DNA from: JABCPE02 sp963530295
Lineage (GTDB): Bacteria; Bacteroidota; Bacteroidia; Flavobacteriales; Weeksellaceae
Assembly (NCBI GenBank): GCA_963530295.1
Contig: CAUSCF010000009.1
Coordinates: 1 to 64,000 of the forward strand
Direction of reading: 5' to 3'
DNA length: 64,000 bases
Both the position numbers and the translations under genes were made by a program. Positions 1 to 8,639 of the stretch are shown piece by piece (the first letter of the stretch is position 1; each line of letters opens with the position of its first letter). A model generated the notes under the pieces. That model was given only the letters and a program-made list of their open reading frames with translations. It was not told the DNA's origin and made no database searches.

Positions 1-43
1 AAATAAAAAAAGAAAAAAATGAACAAAAGAACACTATTAAAAC

Positions 44-462
44 ATGGAGATATCTTTAGATGAAAAAATAAACAAAGAAATGTACAGAATAGATTTTTTA
101 CAATTTAATGAGCTAATGCAAGAAGTGATGTCTGAAGAATTATCCTTGGATTATATTGTTCAGATTAAACTTAATGGAAAACCTTCTAAGGAAGAAAAAA
201 ACATCTTATAAGTGCAGAAGAATGGGCTAAATATGCATTTGAAAGCAATGAACACTATGTAATGACTATTTTTAAGGACGAGGGAATATTTGCCTTTATA
301 GAAGTGTACCCTCGGACTATAAATATTAAGTTTATAGACTCATATCAAGGTAAGTATATCTTTCCTTTATTCTTTGCAGATAAAATTTTAGAGACAATTA
401 AACAATATGCCATAGATAAAAAAGTAGAAATAATAGATGATATAACAGCAATTTTTAAATAA
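44..462 (+). pseudogene. frameshifted immunity-type gene, paralogue of the next gene
   Basis: The first 55 codons run from ATG 44 to TAA 211; the same protein continues in another frame to TAA 462. The break is in a run of seven A around 195-201: one extra A restores a single frame reading PSKEEKKHLISAEEWAKYAF. The next gene has the matching stretch PSKEQKEKLKVPKDWAKYAF, so this is a broken tandem paralogue. The downstream fragment could be translated alone from ATG 262 (66 residues). Its stop shares a base with the ATG of the next gene (TAATG), as in a translationally coupled pair. Function is unknown; immunity is inferred from the company of SUKH-type genes. A homopolymer sequencing error or phase variation could also explain the break. 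Confidence 0.6.
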
Positions 463-1118
463 TGGAACAATATAAATTTACTTTTCAAGACTATACAAGT
501 GTAGGAAGATATCTTTTATCCGAAGAAGATACATTAAAAATATCAATTTTAGACTCATATTTAGATAACACCCCTTCAAAAGAGCAAAAGGAAAAGTTAA
601 AAGTGCCTAAGGATTGGGCTAAATATGCTTTCGAGACTTCTGAGCATTTAAAATATTGTTTAACTGTATTTAGGGAAGAAACCCCCTTTGCTACTATTAC
701 AAATGATTTAAGAGGTATTACAATTTGTTTCCTAAGTAACAATGAAAAAGGTGAACTCATTAGTCATCTGCGAATGATTTATTGGCGATATATTGTTGAT
801 TTATTCCTAAAAAAGGATGAAAAGAAATATTATCCAAACAAACAGTTATTTCTAAAGCAAATAGATTTTTTAATTGACAATTCCGAGCAGAAGATACAAT
901 ATTGTGCCTTATTCAATGATATTACTAATGAACTATTCTTAAGAAGTTCTATTTTTGATAAGATTGTACAATCATACAAAAGAGAAGAAAAGACTAGAAA
1001 AGTAGATATCTCTCACAATTTTGTTCGTTCCCCTGAACATTATTTGGATTACGACTACTTATTAGATTATAAGAACAACATCAAAAGTGAATATTTTGAT
1101 ATAGAAAAATTAAGGTGA
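462..1118 (+). CDS. hypothetical protein, possible immunity protein
   Basis: This 218-residue protein is soluble and rich in Lys, Glu and aromatic residues, with no signal peptide or membrane segment. I do not recognise its family. Its N-terminal third, around PKDWAKYAFETSEHLKY (residues 49-65), matches the broken gene just upstream, so the two are tandem paralogues. The ATG overlaps the preceding stop by one base. It lies at the head of a run of small unrelated soluble proteins that includes a SUKH/SMI1 gene, a layout typical of polymorphic-toxin immunity arrays. The immunity role is inference from context only. Confidence 0.6.
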   Translation: MEQYKFTFQDYTSVGRYLLSEEDTLKISILDSYLDNTPSKEQKEKLKVPKDWAKYAFETSEHLKYCLTVFREETPFATITNDLRGITICFLSNNEKGELISHLRMIYWRYIVDLFLKKDEKKYYPNKQLFLKQIDFLIDNSEQKIQYCALFNDITNELFLRSSIFDKIVQSYKREEKTRKVDISHNFVRSPEHYLDYDYLLDYKNNIKSEYFDIEKLR

Positions 1119-1205
1119 ATATTTGGTGATTTTAAAAACCGCGAACATTGTTTGCATAATTAAGAAGTATAAAACTAAGATTTGAAAATTAGTGATAATC
1201 AAAAC

Positions 1206-2069
1206 ATGAATATAGAAGAAATTAAAAAGAAATTGCAGATACTTTTGGAATTTCCTCAGCTAAAAAAACACAGAGAAGTGTATATAAATCCTGTGCTGAA
1301 AGAAGAAAAAGTAGCCCAAATAGAGGCAGAAAATCATATCACTTTCCCTGCGGATTATCGTACTTTCATTACCCAAATCGCCAATGGCTGTGTGGGTCCC
1401 GATTACGGACTGCGTTCCCTTAAAGAAGCAACGGAAGATTTGATGTGGAAAGACCGGACTATAGACCTCTTCACCCCTTTCCCTTACACCGAGCATTGGA
1501 ATGAAGAGGAATGGCTTAATAGTATTGATTGGGACGGTGGTGAACGCCCTACGCCAGAGCAAGTGGAAGCCTATATGGACACAAAGCGCATCAGCGGCTG
1601 CTTGCAAATATGTCATATAGGACACGGAGCTTCTTATCTTCTGGTGGTAAATGGTAAGGAGAAAGGCTATATATGGCTGGACAGCCGTCAGGATTATGGC
1701 GGAATATGGCCTGAATTTAATGAAAAAGGAGAAAAACTCACCTTTGAAATGTGGTATACCGACTGGCTGAATGAGGTAGTAGCCCCTGAAAAAGTGTGGT
1801 TTGAGAAATCCATTCAGTTTATCAAAAAGGCTTTTCCGAAGATAGAGGAAACAGATTTTAGGCTGATGACTTATGTGCTTTACGAGCATTACTCTGGTAT
1901 AAACTTAGCGTCACTCATCGCTCAGCTTTATGGACTGAACCCAATGGATGTTTATTTTGAAAAAGAAAAATTTATTCAAAGAGAAAAGTACGATGAACAG
2001 GCTGTTCAAGAGTATGAAGCTAAATTGCGAGAAAGTGGTTTTTATGATTGGGTAGAAGATGAAGAATAA
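1206..2069 (+). CDS. SMI1/KNR4 (SUKH) family immunity-type protein
   Basis: The 287-residue protein has the SUKH pattern near its N-terminus: an acidic-helical start, then ITFPADYRTFITQIANGCVG (about residues 44-63) and GPDYGLRSL, and later QICHIGHGASYLLVVNG, the usual core before the C-terminal strand. SUKH proteins in bacteria commonly neutralise secreted or contact-delivered toxins, especially nucleases. It has an unusually long C-terminal extension of about 100 residues of unknown role. I chose ATG 1206; an in-frame TTG at 1182 would add 8 residues without better support. The G+C content is higher than in the flanking small genes, which suggests a separate origin. The toxin partner is not in view. 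Confidence 0.75.
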   Translation: MNIEEIKKKLQILLEFPQLKKHREVYINPVLKEEKVAQIEAENHITFPADYRTFITQIANGCVGPDYGLRSLKEATEDLMWKDRTIDLFTPFPYTEHWNEEEWLNSIDWDGGERPTPEQVEAYMDTKRISGCLQICHIGHGASYLLVVNGKEKGYIWLDSRQDYGGIWPEFNEKGEKLTFEMWYTDWLNEVVAPEKVWFEKSIQFIKKAFPKIEETDFRLMTYVLYEHYSGINLASLIAQLYGLNPMDVYFEKEKFIQREKYDEQAVQEYEAKLRESGFYDWVEDEE

Positions 2070-2123
2070 AGAAATTTTTATAAAGATTTTAATCATATAT
2101 TTTCTTTAAAATCAAGTAAATCA

Positions 2124-2609
2124 ATGAATACCAAGAAGATTTTTGCGGAATTAGAAGGTTTTGCTATTTATGAGCCTAAGCTGATGCAGGAATATCTGTA
2201 TCGTTATCATCTTAATGATAAAAATGTGCTTGCATATTTTACAGAAACACAGCATGGTGATAACATTACTCAAGAAGGAATAGTTGTTCCTATCATAGGA
2301 GTAACGGCTGATGATTATGCCTTTAAAATACTTGAAAAACTTCCTGTTAATTATAAAGTAATTTCTCAGGGATGGGTTTTACAGGTGGTTTCTGGAGAAA
2401 TAAAGGTAATAGGAATAGGCTATTTATCCGATATTACAATGCTCACTGAAAACAGAAGTCTGTCATTTGCGGTGTCTAATGGTTGGTATCACCTCATAAT
2501 TCTAAGTTATATAGATAATATTTTAGGTAAAACTTTTGGCTTACACTTAATTCCCACTGAGGAAAAACCTATTTTCAAAGGAAATATGGCGACTGATTAT
2601 GGTTTTTAA
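2124..2609 (+). CDS. hypothetical protein, putative immunity protein
   Basis: A 161-residue soluble protein with no signal peptide or membrane helix. Alternating hydrophobic stretches, for example IVVPIIGVTADDYAFKILEK and GWVLQVVSGEIKVIGIGYL, predict a mostly beta alpha/beta fold. I do not recognise the family. It follows the SUKH gene by 54 bases on the same strand and is the last gene before the polysaccharide operon. An immunity role is inferred from context; no motif proves it. Confidence 0.5.
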   Translation: MNTKKIFAELEGFAIYEPKLMQEYLYRYHLNDKNVLAYFTETQHGDNITQEGIVVPIIGVTADDYAFKILEKLPVNYKVISQGWVLQVVSGEIKVIGIGYLSDITMLTENRSLSFAVSNGWYHLIILSYIDNILGKTFGLHLIPTEEKPIFKGNMATDYGF

Positions 2610-2899
2610 ATTAGAGTTAAAAAGATGAAAATGACATTACATATTTGGAAGTGCATGAATGATTTTTGTCTGATTTGTGATGAAAGCGGAATAGTTTAAA
2701 GTATAATTATTCCCAAATCTCATGAAATAAAGGTTTTAAAGGTTGTGATATTTTGATATAAAATTATTCACAAGCGAGGGAAAATGATTTTCAATAAAGA
2801 AACGAACTATCTAGAAATTTACTAAATTTGTGCGATGAGATTAGGGAGGATAGTTTGTAATCGTTTTCTTGAATTTCACACTGTTTTGAGAGAAAAATA
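2610..2899 (+). other. intergenic region between immunity genes and polysaccharide operon
   Basis: About 290 bases without a convincing gene. A 24-codon open frame from ATG 2625 (MKMTLHIWKCMNDF...) has no support and may be a remnant of a lost small gene. The only clear signal is a TAnnTTTG promoter box at 2823-2830. Confidence 0.5.
2823..2830 (+). promoter_or_regulatory. Bacteroidota -7 promoter box TAAATTTG
   Basis: A perfect TAnnTTTG element lies 69 bases before the first glycosyltransferase start. It is the likely promoter of the co-directional operon 2900-10510, because no gap between those genes exceeds about 25 bases. Confidence 0.6.
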
Positions 2900-4060
2900 A
2901 TGAGTGATACAAATAAAAAAATAAAAGTTCTTTTTCGTTTGCGTTCCATCGAGATGGGCGGAGTTCCTAGGGTTGTGCTAGATTTATTGAGAAATCTGCC
3001 TAAGGAGAAATTTGATTTGACGCTGATGCTCAATCTTTATCAAGGTGAACTGGTTTCTGAGATACCCAAGGATATAAAACTCATCGTGGTGGAAAAAGGA
3101 AGAGAACAGATGTCTAAAAATCCTTTTATTCAGAAAATTCAGCTTGTGATGAGGCGTATAAGAATGGAGATTTATAAACAGTTTCCATCTTTATTGTATG
3201 CTCTAAAAGTGAAAGAAGACTATGATATAGAGGTTTCTCCTGGCTACGCTGAGTTTGAGCAGGTGCTAAATTCTCCCAATAAAAAATCAAAAAAAGTGGG
3301 CTGGTTTCATACAGATGTGAGTTATGACAATAATAAGAGCCGTGTAATGAATCGAATAAACCTAATGAAAAAGTTTGACTGGATGATTTTCGGGGCGAAA
3401 CAAACGCGGCAGGTGATAGAGGATATCTATGGAGTGAGCTATCCCAAAAGTTCAGTGATATATAATGTCATAAAACTATCAGAATCTAGAAGTAAAGCAG
3501 ATGCTTTTGAGGTGGATTATCCTATAAAACCTGTTTTTTCTTCGATGGGGAGACTGCATAGCAGAAAAGGTTATAGTGCTCTGATGAGAGTTCATAAAAG
3601 GCTGTTAGATAATGGATTAAAACATTCTATAGCTGTGATTGGCGGAGGAAATGAAATGGAGAATTTGAAAAAACAGCGTAAGGAATTAGGAGTAGAAGAG
3701 ACCTTTATGCTTTTGGGTAGTCAGAAAAATCCTTGGCCTTATATCAAAGCCTCAGATTATTTCGTTATGCCTTCTGAATCAGAGAGTTATCCGTTGACAA
3801 TAGGAGAAGTTATGGGGCTGGAAAAACCTATTATTTCTACAAATGTAGGGGGGATTCCAGAGATGATAGAGGATGGAGTAGATGGTGTTTTGGTGGATTG
3901 TAATGAAGACGCTATCTATGAAGCGATGAAACAATTTTTAACAGATAAAAATCTGGTGGAAAAAATAACAAAAGGGACAAAAAATGCCGATGAGAAATTT
4001 GATGAAAAGAAAATCTACCAACAGATTACAGAAGTTTTTGAAAATGTCCTGAAAAACTAA
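2900..4060 (+). CDS. glycosyltransferase family 4 (GT-B fold)
   Basis: This 386-residue cytoplasmic enzyme probably transfers a sugar from a nucleotide donor to a growing polysaccharide. The N-terminal domain has a glycine-rich acceptor-side motif, MGGVPRVVLDLLRNL (about 19-33). The C-terminal donor domain begins near SMGRLHSRKGY (about 216) and carries the GT4 signature SESESYPLTIGEVMGLEKP with two spaced glutamates (about 294-312), followed by NVGGIPEMI. It is the first gene of a tight operon whose next gene starts 8 bases after its stop. Donor and acceptor cannot be read from sequence. The ATG at 2900 is the only good start. Confidence 0.85.
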   Translation: MSDTNKKIKVLFRLRSIEMGGVPRVVLDLLRNLPKEKFDLTLMLNLYQGELVSEIPKDIKLIVVEKGREQMSKNPFIQKIQLVMRRIRMEIYKQFPSLLYALKVKEDYDIEVSPGYAEFEQVLNSPNKKSKKVGWFHTDVSYDNNKSRVMNRINLMKKFDWMIFGAKQTRQVIEDIYGVSYPKSSVIYNVIKLSESRSKADAFEVDYPIKPVFSSMGRLHSRKGYSALMRVHKRLLDNGLKHSIAVIGGGNEMENLKKQRKELGVEETFMLLGSQKNPWPYIKASDYFVMPSESESYPLTIGEVMGLEKPIISTNVGGIPEMIEDGVDGVLVDCNEDAIYEAMKQFLTDKNLVEKITKGTKNADEKFDEKKIYQQITEVFENVLKN

Positions 4061-4068
4061 TTTTTAGC

Positions 4069-4965
4069 ATGGAAAAAATTACCATTTTTACTCCTACTTA
4101 TAATAGGGCGCATACTCTTGGAAGAACTTTTGAATCTCTTAAAAACCAGACTATCAGAGGTTTTAAATGGCTCATTATAGACGATGGTTCTACCGATAAT
4201 ACGAGAGATTTGGTAGAAAATTTTAAGCAGAATGCTGATTTTGAGATTGAATATCATTATCAGGAAAATGCCCATAAATTTATATCCATTATAAGAGGGG
4301 TAAAACTTTGTAATACAGAGTATTTCACGATTTTGGATTCGGATGATGCTATCCTGCCGAACGCTTTAGAAATTTTACTTGGTGAAATAGAAAATGTTCC
4401 AGATGATATTGTTTTTGTATGCGGGCTGGCAGTGGATGAAAAAGGACAACTCATCGGTGAAGAATATCCAAAATCGCCGCTGGACTGTTCTATTTTTGAG
4501 ATGAGATACCATTACAAAGTAAAAGGTGATAAATGGGGGCTTGGTTTTGCAAAAGTTTTCCGAAATATGAATTTGCAGGAGGAAAAATACTTAGGAAAAG
4601 GCTTTATTCCAGAGGGTGTTTACCAATTTTTGTTCGATGTGCAGGGGAAGCATAGGTTTATCAATAAAGCCGTGAGAGTCTATCACAGAGATTTGGAAGA
4701 TGAACATTCTTTGGCGAATAGTTTCTATGATGTAAAAAATGCTTTTGGGCTATCACAAAGTTATCTTACTTTCATCAATGTTTATGCAGATAAAATTTAT
4801 AGCCATCCCAAAACTCTTCTTAGGAATCTTATTGGTTATCAATATTATTCATTGAAAAATAGAAGTTCAATATCAGAGGTTATCTCTTCTCCCAAAAATA
4901 TAATTATCAAAATATTAGGAATACTGATTTTTCCTATGAGTTTTGTTTATCATAAGCTAAAATGA
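4069..4965 (+). CDS. glycosyltransferase family 2
   Basis: A 298-residue GT-A fold transferase. It shows FTPTYNRAHTLGRTFESLKN at the N-terminus, the nucleotide-binding IIDDGSTDNT (about 36-45) and a DxD-type metal site in TILDSDDAILP (about 87-97). The C-terminal YRDL-type region has no strong transmembrane helix, although the last 25 residues are hydrophobic and may touch the membrane. It follows the GT4 gene by 8 bases and precedes another GT4 gene by 10 bases, so it belongs to the same transcript. It probably adds one residue of the exopolysaccharide, capsule or O-antigen repeat; specificity is unknown. Confidence 0.85.
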   Translation: MEKITIFTPTYNRAHTLGRTFESLKNQTIRGFKWLIIDDGSTDNTRDLVENFKQNADFEIEYHYQENAHKFISIIRGVKLCNTEYFTILDSDDAILPNALEILLGEIENVPDDIVFVCGLAVDEKGQLIGEEYPKSPLDCSIFEMRYHYKVKGDKWGLGFAKVFRNMNLQEEKYLGKGFIPEGVYQFLFDVQGKHRFINKAVRVYHRDLEDEHSLANSFYDVKNAFGLSQSYLTFINVYADKIYSHPKTLLRNLIGYQYYSLKNRSSISEVISSPKNIIIKILGILIFPMSFVYHKLK

Positions 4966-4975
4966 GAACTGAAAA

Positions 4976-6109
4976 ATGAAAAAAAAGAAAATTTTATTGA
5001 TATATTATGTACTTTTTAACCCTGGGGGAGTTGCTAGAGTGATGACTAATCTTGCCAATGAACTTGTGGAACAGGGACATGAAGTTGAAATCCTATTGCT
5101 GACGAGTAAAACAGACGCTTTTTATGCATTAAATAAAAATATTAAAATCCATACAGCGGATATGTTTTCGCATTGGACATGGGGGATTTGTGAATTCAAT
5201 GTGAAACACCTCAAATTTATTCCTAAAATACAGAATATTAATTCGTATATTTCTCATATTGGAGTTTATCTACTGCTCAAAAATTGGCTTCTGAAAAACC
5301 ATCAGAATTATGATACCATTATATCCTGCTGGTATAAAATTTCATCTTTTTTGGGTACATTTAAAAATATAGCAGCTAAAACAATAGCTTGGGAACACAC
5401 AGATTACAATGTGGGTGGATGGCTTTATAATAAAAAACTAAGAAAATTTTATAAAAACCTAAAAGGTATAGTATGTATCAATACTCCTTCTGTCCAGTAT
5501 TATAAGCATTTTAGTAAAACTTTCTTTATTCCTAATATTATAGGAGAGCCATTTGAAAGTAAAAATTTTATACCATCGGAAAGCAAAGAGAATATTATTT
5601 CCTTTGTAGGGAGGCTGGATAAAGGCAAAAATGTAGGAGAATTATTGGAAATTTTTGAACAATCTAATCTTCCAAAAGACTGGATTTTACAGATTATAGG
5701 CGATGGAGTGGAAAGAAATAATTTAGAAAAATATGTAAAAGACAAGGGGCTTGATGCAAATGTATCTTTTTTAGGCTCAAAAAACATAGATGAAATTTCA
5801 AAACTATTAGATAAATCTAAAATCTTCGTATCCACTTCTTTAAAGGAAGGTCTGCCTACTGTACTAGTAGAAGCTATGTTCTGTTCTAACGCTCTTGTTG
5901 CTTATGATTGCAACTACGGACCTTCGGATATTATTAATGAAAATAATGGTTTTCTGATACCATTGGGCAATAAGCAAATGTTTAGAGAAAAGCTGGAATA
6001 TCTAATAATGAATCAGGATATTTATAATAATTTAAATAAATCTTCCTATGAAGAATCCCAAAAATGGAAAAAAGGAAAGATTTTAGAAAAATGGATAGAA
6101 ATACTATAA
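4976..6109 (+). CDS. glycosyltransferase family 4
   Basis: A 377-residue GT-B transferase. The N-terminal motif NPGGVARVMTNLANELV (about 13-29) binds the acceptor side. The C-terminal domain opens with FVGRLDKGKNVGELLEIF (about 209-226) and holds the GT4 signature STSLKEGLPTVLVEAMF. The gene is more A+T-rich than the preceding transferases, which is common in surface-polysaccharide loci that exchange genes. Its stop lies 24 bases before the next start. The substrate is unknown. Confidence 0.85.
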   Translation: MKKKKILLIYYVLFNPGGVARVMTNLANELVEQGHEVEILLLTSKTDAFYALNKNIKIHTADMFSHWTWGICEFNVKHLKFIPKIQNINSYISHIGVYLLLKNWLLKNHQNYDTIISCWYKISSFLGTFKNIAAKTIAWEHTDYNVGGWLYNKKLRKFYKNLKGIVCINTPSVQYYKHFSKTFFIPNIIGEPFESKNFIPSESKENIISFVGRLDKGKNVGELLEIFEQSNLPKDWILQIIGDGVERNNLEKYVKDKGLDANVSFLGSKNIDEISKLLDKSKIFVSTSLKEGLPTVLVEAMFCSNALVAYDCNYGPSDIINENNGFLIPLGNKQMFREKLEYLIMNQDIYNNLNKSSYEESQKWKKGKILEKWIEIL

Positions 6110-6133
6110 ATTTGCCACTATTTTATTAGGTTT

Positions 6134-7315
6134 ATGAATTTAATGATAAAAAAGCTCTTCAAGGATTATCGTTTTATCACTGTTTTGTGGTTTGGGTTGT
6201 CATTGGTGGCTATTTTACAGACAGTTTTTCGACCAGAAAAGCATAATAATTACCTGATATTCAAAGGAGTTTTCTGGCATACGATACAGCAGCTTCCGCT
6301 TTATGTTCCATATCCAGAGGAATATTTTGATATGAATCATTATGGAATATTTTTTAGTGGAATTATAGCACCTTTTGCTGTTTTGCCTAATTGGCTGGGC
6401 TGTTCGCTATGGATTTTGGCTAATTCAGCGTTTTTGTATTGGGTTATTCGCCAACTACCTCTTCCGAAATGGGCAATTATAGGCGTTTTATTCATCTCCG
6501 CTCACGATTTATATACTGCAGCAGCGATGCAGCAGTTTAATGTCAGCATTATTGCGTTGCTTTTGGGAGCGTTTGTTTTCATTGAAAAAGGAAAAAGCCA
6601 CTGGGCTACGCTGTTTATCGTTATAGGGTTTTTAACGAAACTTTATGGAATTGTAGGTCTGGCATTTTTCTTTTTTGCCAAAGATAAATGGCGTTTTGTG
6701 TGGTCTGGACTGCTGTGGCTCGGGCTGTTATTTTGTTTGCCAATGCTTTATTCTTCAACGGATTATGTGATTTCACAATATCACGAATGGTATATTTCTC
6801 TTTCGGAGAAAAACGGGTCAAACTTAGATACTTCGCATTATAATTTGCAAAATCTTTCCCTTTTAGGATTTCTGCAACGAACGGGAATTTATAATAATAA
6901 TTTGGTAGTGATTGCTATTGGACTAGTTTTATTTGCGCTGCCTTATTTACGAATAAACCAATATAAAAACCTAAGATTCAGATTGTTATTATTGGCTTCC
7001 GTAAGTATATTTCTTTGTTTGTTCAGCACAGGGACAGAAAATAGCACTTATATCATCGCTTATGTAGGAATAGGAATTTGGTTTGTTTCTACTCCGAATA
7101 AAAATAAAACCCTGAAAATCATTTTATTATCTTTGGCTATTTTAGCGTCACTTTCCCCAACAGATATATTCAAACCACTCAAAGAACCCTATATTATTCG
7201 GTACTCTTTACGGGCTGTTCCACCAGCACTTATTTGGCTGAGTATCATTTGGGAAATGTGTTTTTTAAATTTTGAAGAAAATGAAGAAAATAGATATCAT
7301 CGTTCCGTGTTATAA
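6134..7315 (+). CDS. GT87-like polytopic membrane glycosyltransferase (DUF2029)
   Basis: This 393-residue protein is an inner-membrane protein with about ten hydrophobic helices. The first periplasmic loop holds YFDMNHYGIFFSGIIAPFAV, which resembles the loop after helix 1 in polyprenyl-phosphate-sugar-dependent mannosyltransferases of family GT87. Such enzymes take the sugar from a lipid carrier on the outer face of the membrane. The next gene encodes a dolichyl-phosphate-mannose-synthase-like transferase that would make that lipid donor, and the two overlap by 35 bases, which supports a paired function. The family call rests on topology and loop pattern. Confidence 0.7.
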   Translation: MNLMIKKLFKDYRFITVLWFGLSLVAILQTVFRPEKHNNYLIFKGVFWHTIQQLPLYVPYPEEYFDMNHYGIFFSGIIAPFAVLPNWLGCSLWILANSAFLYWVIRQLPLPKWAIIGVLFISAHDLYTAAAMQQFNVSIIALLLGAFVFIEKGKSHWATLFIVIGFLTKLYGIVGLAFFFFAKDKWRFVWSGLLWLGLLFCLPMLYSSTDYVISQYHEWYISLSEKNGSNLDTSHYNLQNLSLLGFLQRTGIYNNNLVVIAIGLVLFALPYLRINQYKNLRFRLLLLASVSIFLCLFSTGTENSTYIIAYVGIGIWFVSTPNKNKTLKIILLSLAILASLSPTDIFKPLKEPYIIRYSLRAVPPALIWLSIIWEMCFLNFEENEENRYHRSVL

Positions 7316-8207
7316 CGAAAACGAAAATATTATTCCGCTGTATGAGGCCATTAAGGGCGTTTTTTCTGAAAAATTGCCAGAATATTCATATTCTTTGATT
7401 TATGTAAATGATGGTAGTTCAGACAATTCCCTTCAAATTCTAAAAAAACTAAGCAGTGAGGATGAAAATGTGAAATATATTTCATTTTCACGGAATTTTG
7501 GGCATCAGCTGGCTGTAAAAGCAGGGCTTGACCACGCTTTTGGCGATGCGGTTATATCGATGGATTGTGATTTACAGCATCCGCCTGCTCTCCTTCCAGA
7601 ACTTATCCAGAAATGGGAAGAAGGCAACCAAGTGGTAGCCACACTGCGGACTTATCCTGCTGATATTTCGAAGAAAAAACAGCAAACATCACAACAGTTT
7701 TATAAAATTCTAAATTTACTTTCTGATATTGAGATAAAAGAAGGTTCGGCAGATTTTCGTTTGTTAGACCAAGCGGTGGTAAAGGTTATCCGTTCTATGA
7801 ACGAAAATGAACCTTTCCTGCGTGGAATAGTCCCTTGGGTGGGCTTTCAGCAAGTATATTTGCCTTACACAGCACAAGCTCGTTTTGCGGGACAGACCAA
7901 ATACACGATGAAAAAAATGCTTCATTTGGCTTTGGTGGGAGTGACGGCTTTTAGTGTGAAACCCTTGTATTTTGCAGTGTTTTTAGGCTTTTTCTTTTCA
8001 TTGTTGTCAATTTTATACATTCCTTATGTGATTTTTTCTTTTATCAATGGCTCTGAAATATCAGGCTGGGCATCTCTGATAATGACCATCGTATTTTTTG
8101 GAGGTTTACAACTCATTATTTTAGGAATTATTGGAATTTATATCGGAAAAATCTTTAAACAGACCAAAGAAAGACCAAGTTATATCATTCAAGAAGAAAA
8201 TTTGTAA
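7281..8207 (+). CDS. DPM/GtrB-like family 2 glycosyltransferase with two C-terminal membrane helices
   Basis: A 308-residue transferase that likely links a sugar to polyprenyl phosphate. It shows VPCYNENENIIPLY (about 6-19), YVNDGSSDNS (about 44-53), the metal-binding MDCDLQHPP (about 94-102), the conserved FRLLDQAVVKVI and FLRGIVPWVG motifs, and two C-terminal transmembrane helices (about 225-250 and 260-290). This is the architecture of GtrB/ArnC-type enzymes. I chose ATG 7281, which overlaps the end of the preceding gene; an in-frame TTG at 7272 is less likely. The pair with the GT87-like gene suggests a lipid-linked sugar route for decorating the polymer outside the inner membrane. Confidence 0.85.
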   Translation: MKKIDIIVPCYNENENIIPLYEAIKGVFSEKLPEYSYSLIYVNDGSSDNSLQILKKLSSEDENVKYISFSRNFGHQLAVKAGLDHAFGDAVISMDCDLQHPPALLPELIQKWEEGNQVVATLRTYPADISKKKQQTSQQFYKILNLLSDIEIKEGSADFRLLDQAVVKVIRSMNENEPFLRGIVPWVGFQQVYLPYTAQARFAGQTKYTMKKMLHLALVGVTAFSVKPLYFAVFLGFFFSLLSILYIPYVIFSFINGSEISGWASLIMTIVFFGGLQLIILGIIGIYIGKIFKQTKERPSYIIQEENL

Positions 8208-8223
8208 ATAAAAACATATAAAA

Positions 8224-8628
8224 ATGAGAAATATAATTTTAATGTTGCTAATGTTTTTCAGCTCATTTATTCAGGCGCAAGAAAAATATCAATTGTCAAG
8301 TCATATTTTGGATATTTCACAAGGAAAACCTGCTCCAAATGTAAAAATAAGCTTATCCAAGCAAGATAAAAATCAAAATTGGGTAGTGATAGACGAAAAA
8401 TACACGGATAATAATGGGAGAATTAAAGAATTTTTGAAAGAGGAATCGGGTAAAAATAATAATGGAATCTATAAACTTACTTTTCATATTGTCCCTTATT
8501 TTGAACGATTGAAACAAAAAACTTTTTACCCTTTTATAGAAGTAGTTTTTGAGATAAAGGATACTCAGCATTACCATATTCCGATTACATTATCTCCGTA
8601 TGGCTATTCTACTTACAGAGGAAACTAA
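8224..8628 (+). CDS. uraH: secreted 5-hydroxyisourate hydrolase-like (transthyretin-related) protein
   Basis: 134 residues with a signal peptide (MRNIILMLLMFFSSFIQAQ) and a full transthyretin/HIUase fold. Visible motifs are LSSHILDISQGKPAPNVKIS with the catalytic His, TDNNGRIKEF with the Arg, HYHIPITLSPYGYSTY with the second His, and the C-terminal tetrapeptide. Canonical HIUases end YRG(S/T); here it is YRGN. HIUase hydrolyses 5-hydroxyisourate in urate breakdown, but no uricase or OHCU decarboxylase gene is near. The gene sits inside a polysaccharide operon between a glycosyltransferase and a deacetylase, with 16- and 11-base gaps. Periplasmic HIUases are known in other bacteria. A structural role not linked to purines is possible. 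Confidence 0.8.
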   Translation: MRNIILMLLMFFSSFIQAQEKYQLSSHILDISQGKPAPNVKISLSKQDKNQNWVVIDEKYTDNNGRIKEFLKEESGKNNNGIYKLTFHIVPYFERLKQKTFYPFIEVVFEIKDTQHYHIPITLSPYGYSTYRGN

Positions 8629-8639
8629 TAATTATAAAA

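Noticed and set aside
1182..1205. TTG start for the first SUKH gene
   Set aside because: No support over ATG 1206, which gives a normal N-terminus.
2625..2699. 24-codon open frame MKMTLHIWKCMNDF...
   Set aside because: Too short and without motif, neighbour or initiation support.
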